Assembly: GCA_012295275.1 (NCBI GenBank)
Contig: CM022672.1
Coordinates: forward strand, 8,338,780-8,402,779
Source of the DNA: Chrysomallon squamiferum
Lineage: Eukaryota; Mollusca; Gastropoda; Neomphalida; Peltospiridae
Direction of reading: 5' to 3'
DNA: 64,000 bases
Part shown: piece by piece, positions 13,258 to 25,304 of the stretch
Position numbering within the stretch: the stretch's first letter is position 1
Layout of the letters: each line of letters opens with the position of its first letter
Notes under the pieces: model-generated
Databases searched by the model: none
The model's input: the letters and a program-made list of their open reading frames with translations, nothing else
What the model was told of the DNA's origin: nothing
Translations under genes and position numbers: made by a program

Positions 13258-15686
13258 AGTGATAGTTATCTGAGGACAGTTTAACTTCTTTTTTTCAAAT
13301 GAAACATTCTGTATTTGAATTTATTTATCTACATGATTCTACTTTTGTTTCTCTCACTCTCATTATCTGTCTACTGGTTTTTTCTCTCAGTTTCCTTTTT
13401 TGTATCTGTCAGTTTATTTCATTTTTCACAACTTCCTCTACATCGTTTATGCTTTTGCTATCATTGTGTATCTTCTCTTTGTTGCTGTTTTATATATGTT
13501 GATGCCTGGTATTAATTCATGTGGACAGGGAATATTTTTGTAGTGGAAAAGGTTGTTTTATTTTCTTATTGGCATTATTTGTTGATATTATATCATTTTT
13601 AGAATTCATGCTAAAACAGAACAAAATACTGTTCTTTTAAAATGCCAGAAAATGATATTTTTCTTCTGCACAAATATTATCAGAGGTGCTAACAAAGTCT
13701 AAGCATCTTCCCTTTTTTTTCATTGTTTGTACTGGCTGAATTCTTGTCTCAGTATGAGTACAAGACATTTGAATATACCTTAGAAATGAAAATGTTTACA
13801 TGATAGTTGTCTTTTTTTCAAAACCTGTGATTTAACTTTAATTAAAATGTAACCTGACATGGTATACTGTTTGGTTTATTCTGACAGAGTTTGTGGTATC
13901 TGTTGTTTGAGTGGAAGATTAGGTCTGATTTTGACAGTCACTGTTGTGAAATATTACAACACAAGGGTATGACTTCCTAGTTAAAGGGATGAGTTTTTCA
14001 CGTTTTGAAAGAGAACAGGAAGAGGGAGATTTCACTGACAGATATATATGTTAATGGTTTGTGCTGCTATGGTGTTTTAGAAATTTGTATACCAATGAGA
14101 TGTATCATTTGTTTAAATAATTTGTTTAAAAGATTTACATATCTATTGTTATTTGTTGAATGTATCATCAAACTGTTAATGGTAAAACTAATGCAGTTTT
14201 CTAATTTTATTCAGTATTTAATATGATAAAGCAAAGGGGATTTGGTACATGGTTTTTTTTTTTTTTTTTGTATGTATATCTGTGAACTCCATACAGACTT
14301 ACAGTTGTTTGAAGGTGCTACTTATCACATTGTTTATATCATGTAACATACTTAAAATGTTTAATCTATGTTGTTGTTGTAACTTTAAAAATAGTTTTAA
14401 AAAACTCAAAATGTAAAAACAGGAAAAACAGAAAAAAAGAAGAAAAAAGTAATTATTTTGAAATGTTTGACAATTATGTTTATTTTACTTATTTTTTTAA
14501 ATTTTAAAATTTTTTTTAATTTTTTTTTTTGTTATGATTAACGCCAAGTGCCACTTCCTGTCAGATGCACAAACAACTTTTTTCTTCTCTTTTTAACTGT
14601 TCAGTTATAATTATATTCTTATATTTAATTTTATGCTTGAGAAATGTGTAGTGCTTATGGTTGTCTGGGATTTCTTTATATACATTTTTTTTTTGCTATC
14701 TACAAAAGCACTAAATTGTTAAGCATATACTTTGTGTTTTCATTTTTATGTTATCTCATATACTTGTATGAGCTTTTGTGTTTGTTTTATTTGGATTCAG
14801 AATTTTTCTAAAAGTATGGGATTCCATAAAATCTATATGGAAAATAAAAACAATGTCTAAGATGGCTGATACATGGTCCCATAGACAGGTATGCTGTTGA
14901 TTTAAAAGGTTAATGAAAAAGGTATTAGTTACCTAATAAATATTCAGATTAAAAAGTGAAACTATTGAGATGTGTCAGAAGTTTGTTACACAGAAGTGTT
15001 TTATCTTCAATACTGATTGTATTTATATAAAAAAAATTAACCAGATTTGTTGAATTAGTGTTGATAAAATTTTAAATCACGATTAAACAAAAATGTGTTA
15101 AATCAATGAAAATTATTTATATTTTTGCTACTAGTCTGCTTTGTAACTACACAAATTATTTTCAGATGATTGATATATGATTGCATTTATCATTGTTATG
15201 ATGCCTTTTTCAAACGTTTTTGTAGTTGATGTTTAATCAGTGGCAATGAGTTCAGATTACTTCAGTAATTTATTGTATTTTTCATTTGATTAATGATACC
15301 AATAAAGAGTTCAGTCATAAATAGTTTTTTGTTTTTCTTTTTTCTCTGTAGTAGTTATTATTTTGTTTTGTTTTTGTGGCAGTAAGAAGCTGTCCAGACA
15401 TTTGATATTCAAATGGTTATTAAAAAAAAATGGAAAACAATTATTGTGATAAAAAAATCAATTTTTAAAATAATTTAAACTTTATTTGTCTATGCATTAA
15501 GGATTGAAATTCATTTTGAAAAACCTTAAAATAAATTTACCTTTGGAAATAAAAACATTTTTGTATCAGATTGTTTCAAGGAACTGGGTTAAAAATATTC
15601 ATTTTAATATTTAAATATATTCATTAGGTCTCATTAATTTTTTTTTTTTTTTTTTTTTTTATCACATCAGAAACTAATTTGTGAAT
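13258..15686. other. convergent 3' intergenic region (MetX-type gene / channel A)
   Basis: AT-rich with no recognisable protein. It should hold the 3'UTR of the MetX-type gene, with AATAAA candidates at about 14843 and at 15301-15306; which one is used is not decidable by eye. The minus-strand channel gene ends at 15687, so transcription converges here. Confidence 0.6.
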
Positions 15687-15828
15687 TTATTCCTCCTGAA
15701 CATGAAGAGAAGGATTTCCAAATGTCAATAAAATACCATGATTTTCTAAATATTCACGTCTTGTCTGGAAAATAAAATTTTTAAAAATACCTATATATAT
15801 ATATAATTAAATTTAGATTTTAAAAAAA

Positions 15829-15860
<32 letters not shown>

Positions 15861-16353
15861 CTCACTACCAATAATCAGTACCAAATTTAAAAATTATTCA
15901 TATCAGTAATTTGTGTAAAAATTCATATTAAAAAATATATTTATTTCAATAACTTAATGTAATTATTTAAAAAAAATTAAACTTATTGCAGTCATATTCA
16001 AATATAAAGTTAAAAATATGCTTGTTTCGATAATTTGTGTAAATATAATACATATAAATATTTTAATACCTTTGATAAATTAACACAGTAAATTTACAAA
16101 AAAATATTACATTTTACTACAATCATCATGAATAAAACTTAATTTTGCACAAAAGAAATGTAAAAACATTTGTGCTATATTCATTTATTTTTATTTTATT
16201 TATTTTTTTGAGTGTATCTTTTTACTAATTAATTTTTTCACCAGATTGCAATTTTAGATTTTAATAATAATCATAGTAATGCTTACACGATAAATTGCAT
16301 CTTTTTTTGCCAATAATCTCCTCTTTTGTAGAGCCTTTTATAAAACAGGAGTC

Positions 16354-16412
<59 letters not shown>

Positions 16413-19400
16413 TACAAAATAATGATAATAATAATATGTATTACAATAATAATTATGATAATAAAAATAATAATAGCAGTCATAATCTTGATAAACTTGA
16501 AGAAGAGGATTATTAAGAAATCTTGTACCACTTCCATCTGAACTATCTCCATTACTTCTTGAACAAACACAATGGCATCTCCATTACTTCTTGAACAAAC
16601 ACAATGGTATGCATCTTTATTATTACTTGTTTACTATACATTCAGCAGTGAAAGGTAATATGTTAGTGTTGGTTAAAATCTACTTTTTAAATTCTTTGAC
16701 TTACCAATATTGTTAAAAAGGATTACTTTGATATGTAGGTAATTCTAATACTGTTTTATATACTAAATAGGAAATATATGTGAAAACTTACTGTCTGGAA
16801 AATATAGTAACCGAGGATCATGTGGAAAGCTATGAGAACTGCACACAAAGATGCGATTGTCCAGTTGTCCCAAAGAATGACCTCACTGAGTGGAAGCCAT
16901 TTTGATAACCAACACATCACGGAACTCTCCGATGACAACATGGCCAGAAAGAACAATGTTCCAAATAAATATATGTCCTGAAACAGTAAGTAAATAAACA
17001 AGTAAATAAATAAATTAAATTAAGTAAGTGAAATTAAATAATTAATACATAAATAAGTAAATAAACAACAAACACATAAATATCTTTAATAAATATGAAA
17101 AGGTAAACAAACCAAAAACTAAAATCAATAAATATGTAATAAATAAATTTAATTGATTAATAAGTAAATAAATTTAATAAATAAAGGAAATAAAAGAAAA
17201 CCAACAATTAAAAATAAGTAAATAAGTAAATAAATAAATAAATAAACATACGAGGTAAGTAAGATAGGAAATTGTTGGTAGATGTGATTTGAGAACTAGC
17301 TTGAATGTCACTGTGGTCAAAAACAAAGTTATTGTCAGACCCATTCTGTCTGGATTATTTGCATCGATAGAAAAGCCACAAAAAGAAAGTGCTAAAATGA
17401 GACACTGAAAATTAAAATAAAAATAAAATAAAATTCCTAAGAACATTTATTTAAACAACTGTTAATTAATCAAACCTCGATCTCATTTATTTAGTTATTT
17501 TCACTTCTTTAACTTTTACTTATTTCAATGCTAAACCAGTCTATTTCAAATTTACCACTCTCTTATTAAAATTATTTATGAAAAAGGAAAAGTATATATA
17601 AAATCCACTTTGCTTACTACAACAATGACGACATTGTAGAAGAAGAAGCCAACCTTCCTCTTCACTTTAATAAGGACGTAGAGGACAGAGTGGACGCTGA
17701 AGCTTGCATACTCTCGCGTGGTCATGGTGCTGACAGAGTCAACATGCTGGTAGATTGACCATTCCTGGGAGTCAAGAAACATGTTGATGTTCACGTTACT
17801 CATTGCGTGTTTATCTTCCTTTATCTCAATCTCTTCTATAGTTTTCTCGCTGGATACCTGGATCCCCAACTCCTTAGTGAAAATTATAATAATAAAGAAA
17901 TGAAGTAATTAAAATAATATTATAGAATTAAAATGAAATGAAGTGCAATGAAATGAAGTGAAATAAAACGAAACAAAATAAAACCTAAAAACTAAAACAA
18001 ATTAAATTAAATTAAAATAAATTAATATTAAAATTAAAATAAAACTAAAATATCATAAATGGTAAAAATAATACTAAAATAAAAATTAAAAAATTATGGT
18101 TAGAAATAATTAAACAAAATGAAATACTAAAAGAAAATTAAATTAACATAAAATTACATAAATTGAAATTCTAAAATAATAATAAAATACAAACAAAAAC
18201 AAGTAAAATAAACCAGAAAAAAGTAAAAAAAAAAAAAAAAAAAAAACAATTATGGCCAAAACCCTGACCATACCTTGAGGATAAAATAAGATTTTATACA
18301 CAAGATTTATATAAAGGGTTTAAAGATGATCATGCATACAAAATACAGAACCACAACTAAGTCCTTTACATCAAGACTTGGTTTAAAGATCCATAAAGCT
18401 TTTACAATAACAATTACAAACAATTACATCCCCACACACACACACACAAATACAGATACACTCAGGCACACACAGAGAAACAATTATAAACAAAAAATAA
18501 ATTAAAAATGACAATAAATAACTACAGTGACAGAAAACTAATGTTATTACTGTTTAGATATACAAAATGAAAAATAAGGAACTGACAACAACAAAAATAG
18601 TTTTTGATATTATGATGTAACAAATACTACCTGGACATCAAAAGGAAAATGTTCTAGTTCCAAATGTTCTCGAAAATTTCCTTTGATCCTCCACAGGAGA
18701 ACAACAACAGGGTTAACATAACCCTCAGAATGAAATCTGATAGTGTAATTCTTCTCGTTAATGTGAAAATCTCCATTCAGGTTTAGAATCATTAACTTTG
18801 GTTCCCAGTATAGGTGTGGATCAAAATTGGGTTTATCCTGTGAAAAAAGATTAAATAAATAAAATATGCAGTCTTTTTTACCATAGCTCTAAAGGTCTCA
18901 TGCAAGCAGCTCTACAAGCAGCTCTGTTATTTGTCACAGTCATACCTTTTCTAAGCCACTGAAAAAAGGTTCCTCCCATTTAGCTTGTATAAGAACTTCA
19001 GCATCAAAGTTCTGCATCACAGTGTCAATGTCTCCAATCTTCAGAAATGTACATCTTATCTCCACAGTTATCTGTAAACAGATCAGTGATTAAAAACTCT
19101 ACTGCAAAAGAAATGTCAACAACAAAAAAAAATGATAATAATTTTGTTATGTATAGACTGTGAGACTGTTTATTTTTTTTAAACAAATCCAGAAAGTGTA
19201 ATGCACTTGAAAAATGTAGTCACTGATTGTTTTGTTTTGTTTTTAAATTTTGGTTGACGTACATTTTACTATTTTATTATACTGAAAATCATTTCATTTC
19301 ATTAACTACCCTTTCCTGAAACTATGGATTATTCCTTTTATATGTGGGTGTATGTGCGTGTGTGCGTGTATATACTAGTAACGGTAAACAAAACATTTTA

Positions 19401-19870
19401 TTTATTATAATAAAGAAGGAACAAATGAATAAATGAAGGTATAAAACGAAGGAATCAAGGATTTAAAAATAATAAAAATAAAATTGCAGTCCTAAACGTT
19501 TACATTATCAGTCAACATAAACGTTCATTCGAATATAATTATTGATTTAAAGACCGGAACGTTAATCAGGCTAGTTATCTACCTATCAATAACAAGTTAT
19601 TGTTGTTGTTGTTGTTATTATTAAGCAACAAAACGATTGTTTTACCAAATGGTTTGCTCTGTGCGTGTTTCTCATGTTTTCTTTCCCGTTAACTTTTTGT
19701 AATATACGACTTGCCAGTTCATGAATGGATGCTGTTGTTTTATTCATTTTAGTATTATTATCCTTCAGTACACTTCTCAGTCTTTCAGCTATCTGCTTCA
19801 ACGTTTCGGGCTCTGTCGACTTCGTAATGGTCTTGGGGCACATTGTTGGTGACATCCGTTTTTCTGACAT
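15687..19870 (-). CDS. Cys-less pentameric ligand-gated ion channel subunit, paralogue A
   Basis: Eight exons on the minus strand: 19646-19870, 18946-19071, 18631-18837, 17618-17872, 17252-17404, 16792-16977, 16287-16334, 15687-15764; every intron is phase 0. The protein has 425 residues. Ligand-binding-domain marks are YWEP (127-130) and HFPFDVQ (180-186), the core of the Cys-loop. The two flanking cysteines are replaced (Glu about seven residues before the FPFD Phe, Leu after Gln). M1 is about 261-284, M2 292-314 with Asp290 (-1'), Arg291 (0'), Leu300 (9') and Pro314, M3 about 323-341, and M4 about 363-381. The M3-M4 linker is only about 20 residues, as in bacterial channels. No signal peptide is visible: residues 1-75 are charged and polar. 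A basic tail (QKRR) follows M4. Ligand unknown; the acidic -1' residue hints at cation selectivity (inference). Its neighbour at 20563-25558 is a tandem copy. Confidence 0.85.
15824..15860. repeat. (TA)n microsatellite in channel A intron 7
   Basis: About 16 TA units close to the acceptor side of the last intron of paralogue A. Confidence 0.85.
16350..16412. repeat. (AAT)n microsatellite in channel A intron 6
   Basis: About 20 AAT units immediately upstream (minus-strand sense) of the 48-base exon 16287-16334. Confidence 0.9.
16542..16610. repeat. 33-base direct tandem duplication
   Basis: Two near-identical adjacent copies of a unit beginning ATCTCCATTACTTCTTGAAC in channel A intron 6. Intronic; no coding meaning seen. 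Confidence 0.7.
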
Positions 19871-20562
19871 CGTTTTACGGTCTTATTATTATTTTTATTT
19901 GTGTTGTTATTACGTGGGCTTTAACTAAAAAATTATTGATTATGCACACATCTATTGTAAAAACCTGCTTTCTTGAAATCGCTGTGTTGATGCAAACGTT
20001 ATTTTAAATACAATAGACAAGGATTCGTTTACTAAAATTAACTTCAGCAAAAACGTCAGTTTCTTCCTCGTACAGGGGAAATAACTCGTTACATCGACGC
20101 TAAACTTGTATGTCCGGCACTAAGTTTATGAATTTATTCCAAAACTATCTTACGTCAAAACTGTTATTAAAGATGTCAAACTTTTTAATTCTTTAAGTAT
20201 TTATTTATTCATACTGCTTCACAATTAATCCACAGAAACATTATTATTATTATTTATCCATTTATTTATTTATTCATTTTTGAAATTTAGTTCTCAGATA
20301 TAGTTAACATTTAATATAAAAAATGAATAATTATTATGAAAAATTTTTAATGGGTCTTTTCCCTTTATTTTTTGAAGTTTTAAATAATGAAATAAGCAAC
20401 AACATCGTAATTTTAATAGTCAATATAATGTACAGTAAACATATCTTTACAGATTGAATTTAAGACAGATTTCAAAATAATATTATGTACTACTCTCTTT
20501 TCACTTTTTAAGACATGTTCAATAATTGTAATGCAATAAATTTTAATAATAATATCTTCATT
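19871..20562. other. spacer between tandem channel genes
   Basis: About 0.7 kb separates the stop of paralogue B from the start of paralogue A, both on the minus strand. It must contain the promoter and 5'UTR of A unless the two are co-transcribed. No clear core promoter element was identified. Confidence 0.55.
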
Positions 20563-20972
20563 TTATTCATCATCAACTTTGAGAGATGAATATCCTGCTG
20601 ACAAAAGTACTCCATGGTGATCCAGGTAGTCACGTTTTTTCTGTAATAATAAAAATCAAAAATTAAAAATCATTCCTAAAAGTGTACTTCTGATGATATA
20701 CAGTAATAATCTGAATATAGTCTGTATAAATACATTTATTTATTTTTTGCTGTCCACTCTTTCTTAAAAATAAAGTATAAAAACAAAACAAAAAAAAAAA
20801 ACAGATAAAAAATATCTGGCACTGTCTGCAAAGGAATTGGTTTAATGGGAAAAACAAAATATGCAAACATGTATATAAAAATAATCAAAGAAAATAAAAG
20901 AGAAGAGAAGAGAACAAAAACGAAATAATAATAATTATCATTTTTTAAATATCTACTCTTATCTGAAATATG

Positions 20973-21030
<58 letters not shown>

Positions 21031-21534
21031 CGATAATAAATAATGACAAGTAAATAATGATCTTGTTATAATATTTTCATGTTTCATAAAAAAAAATGTA
21101 TTTTAGAAAAATATAGATTGTAATTAAGCTATTGGATGAAATCAAATTTACAAATAAAAAAGGCGAATTTAAAATACATACTCCATATTCCTTGTCCTTC
21201 TGTTTCATCAGTCTTCTTCTCTGCATTGCCTTAATAATAAAAATAATAATAATAATTATTATTTTTATAATAATAAGTACAAGAAAAAGAACAAAACCAG
21301 TGATAAAAACCAAAATAACTATAACAGTAACAAAAATAATTAATATAGCAGCAATAATATCAATACCCTCAAAATGTAAACTATAACAATAGTAATAACA
21401 AAAAAGCAACAACAATAGGAATAACAATAATAGTAATACTACAACTAATACTATAAGTAGTATTAATAATAGTAATAACCATAATTTTACTAACAACAAA
21501 AACAAGATCAATAACAGCAATAATAGCAATAATG

Positions 21535-21567
<33 letters not shown>

Positions 21568-23367
21568 TAAAGAAGAAGAAGAAGAAGAAGAAGAAGAAGA
21601 AGAAGAAAAAAAAGAAGAAGAGAAGAAGATAAATATAATAAAACTAAGGTAAACATTATCAGTGCACAAATGTATAGGTACCGTATTGTAAATATTAAAA
21701 GCAAAGATGAGGTGAAAAGCAATCAGTATTACTCCAAATGAAGTGAGAGTCCATTCATCCCAGATGACAACGTCAGTGACATGTATCCATTTTGCAAGAG
21801 CACACATGATGGAGCTCTCAGCAGCCTGCATTGTCAGATACACCATTGTGGCTAGAATGTAGATGTCCTGAAATACAAAAAACAAACAAATAAATAAATT
21901 GTTGCTTACCTGTACAACGGTCAGTTGTATTATTAATTTGTTAACTGTAATAAGATATTTTAAATAATTATTTATATAATCATATTTATATATTTTCACT
22001 GTTAACTATAAAAACCTGTGGTATCTGCTTTACCTTCTGCAGGTAGGTGCACACAGAAGACAAATGAAAGAAATAATAACTATTTTACATAACAATCACA
22101 CAATAGTTAATATTTCTTCACTTGTCTGCTCTGTGCACCCACCTGCAGAAGGGAAAGCATATACCATAGTTTTTGATAATTAACAGTGAAAATATATAAA
22201 TATAATTATATAAGTAATTATTTAAAGTGATTAGCTAAAACAGAAATAACTACAGCTTGGTGTTCCAGTAAGCATTTATTATTTTTTTTTTTTTTTTTTT
22301 TTTAAATGACTTTCTACAGAGAAGGAAGATCAGAATTATACACATACCAGATAAGTAAGATAAGATATTGTTGGTAAAATTGTTTTCACAACCAGTTTGA
22401 AGAAAACTGCTGTGAGAAACAAGGTCACTGTACAGGCCATTCTATCAGGATTGTCAGCATCAATTGACAAAGTGGAAAATGCAAGTCCCAAAATCAGTAA
22501 CTGAAACAAGATCATAATAACAAGTTTTAAACTGTTATATTAATTACTGAATTATTTATTTAATAATGTTCCAGATGTGTGTCTGAAATTTAACAATTTC
22601 TTACCTTCCCATGGACAGGAAGAAAGAATTAATGGTTTTTGATAGCAACCATCAGTCATGGTAATGAGAAATAATCCAAGAGGCATTAATCCTAATGACC
22701 CTGTGTCATGATCTACATCTTTGTTACAGGACTGTTTCTGAAACATTTCTTAAGTCAGAATATGACATGATCGTGCAAATGGCTTCAGCCAATTTCGCCA
22801 ATAACCAATTGCAACTATTAAGCTTGACAGGTGACACTGAAGAGTTTTGAAAAAAAAAGGACCATGGAGTACAAAAACTGATACTACTTGCAACTATGAC
22901 AATAAAATTCCAGAGGAAGAAGCCAACTTTTCTCCTGACCCGACATTGTACGAACAGCAGTGGATGGACAGTGCAGCTGGCATGTTCCCGAGTGGTCAGT
23001 TTGTGAGTGCACTCAACATGTTGATAAACTGACCACTCCTGCGTGTCCTGAAACATATTGATGTTCACTGTACTCATAGAATGTTTGTCTTCTATTATGT
23101 CTATCTCGTCAATAGTTCGCTCACTTGATACCTGAATTGTCAAGTCCTGTTTAAAATAAAATAATTTAATTGTCATCAATTTATCTGTTGAGCTTTAAAA
23201 AAGTAAGGAAAATATATTATATACAGTGATTATATACAGTATAAGTGAAATTTCCAAAATATAAGTCTTGATTAACAAAAGCATAGATCAGCAGATGTAT
23301 TTCTTACACCGAAATAATTAAAGCAATCCTAACCTTTTCTAAGCAGCTACAAAGACAAAACAACAAC

Positions 23368-23400
<33 letters not shown>

Positions 23401-23926
23401 AAAGGCTGTGATATAACAGTGTAACAACCTGAACATCAAATGGGTAATGTTCAAGTTCCAGGTTTTCTCTGAACTTGCCACTGAATCTCCAGACCATCAC
23501 AACAACAGTGTGGTCATATCCAGCCTCCTGAAACTTGACGTTGTATACTTTTGATTCCATGTTAAATGGACCCATAACATTAGTGATGATTAGCAGAGGA
23601 TCCCAGTACCTCTTCTCATTATATAGTCCTTTTATCTAAACACAAAATACTTATCAAACATTATCAAACATATCAAAATTAGTGTAGATTAAACTAAATT
23701 AAAAAAATAAATAAATTAAAAAAAGATATTACAAATATATTGACAAATCTAAGACTATTTTAAATTTCACAAATAGTCTCACACACACACACACGTACAT
23801 ACACACACATGGATACAGAGGCACACACCAACACACCCATGCATATACACATACATATATATAGATATATAAATACATACACATATTTATGCATACACAC
23901 ATACATACATACATACATATATATAT

Positions 23927-23975
<49 letters not shown>

Positions 23976-25253
23976 AAAACTCACATGCAAACACATACAC
24001 ATGTACATATACAGACACAGATATACACACATCAGATACATAGAAGGACGTATATACCATACACTTTAATGGTTTATTACATATTTAAATCTGTCTCTAA
24101 AATATTTAAACAAAATAAATATATCATTTAATTCTTTTTTTCAAAATAAATAATAATAATAACAATAATAATCATAAAAATAGTAAACAAACACTAAAAC
24201 AACTAAAACAAAATAAAAATAACAATAAATTAACAAAAATAACAAAACAGAAAAAAATTCTCCGCAAATAAAACCTACATTAAAGCAAAAAGAAAAGAAA
24301 AGAACAGGAAAATTACCAATTTTTTTTAAATAGTTAAGTAAGCAAACCAAAATATTTTTAAAACTAGTAGTAAATTAAATATCAGACTAAGCTTTAATAC
24401 TTACAGTTTGCTGCTTTGCTGCCTGCAGGAGAGTTATTAAAATTTTATATCTGTTTTTATAATTTATAATTTATTATATTTTTATTACTTTAATGTGTTA
24501 GAACTGATCTGCATACAGATTCAAGACAATTAGGCATATATAACCAATTGCATGCTACATATATTTTATTTTATTTTAACATGCTTATCAGAATAATGGT
24601 TTTTGAAACATCTCCATTTCTCAGTACTAGGCTTTATACTTGAGTCTTTGGGGCACACAATCAAGGAGTTGGCCCCAAGCATCACCAGACCTCTGCATCC
24701 CACTGTCCATTGTGGATACAAATTCAATGATTAACAATTATTTGTCTAAGACAGGCAAGACACTGTTGTGTTTCTGAACCTACCAGAACATCTTTGGTTA
24801 CAAATGGTCACACCAGTAACTTAATGTTGATGATTTAGATGCAGTCTCATTGACTTAGATTAATCTCTTAAATATTTAAACATTATATCACCTCAGTGAA
24901 ATCCAAAATAGGTTCCTCCCATTTTGCTTGTATAAGAATTTCTGCTTCAAAATCCTGACTGATTGTATTAATGTTTTCAATCTTCAAAAAAGAGCTTTTC
25001 ACTTCAACAACTGTCTAAAAACCCCAGAAATATACATAATTTTGATTATTTATTTATTTAATTTTAATTATCAAAAAATAACACCAACGTCTTTTTATAT
25101 AGTAAAAATAAATAATGTAAAAATACTTTAAAAATAAATATTGTTATTGAAATTAAAATTTTAAAATTTGAGTCTATTAATTATTATTCTTATTCTTTTC
25201 ATATTAAACAATTTATTAAATAAGTAAATAAATTAAATAAATAACATGAATAA

Positions 25254-25304
<51 letters not shown>

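Noticed and set aside
21077-21722. Hydrophobic Leu/Ile/Val-rich open frames that look like membrane proteins
   Set aside because: They come from AAT/ATA low-complexity intron sequence of channel B; only the 48-base exon 21182-21229 is supported.
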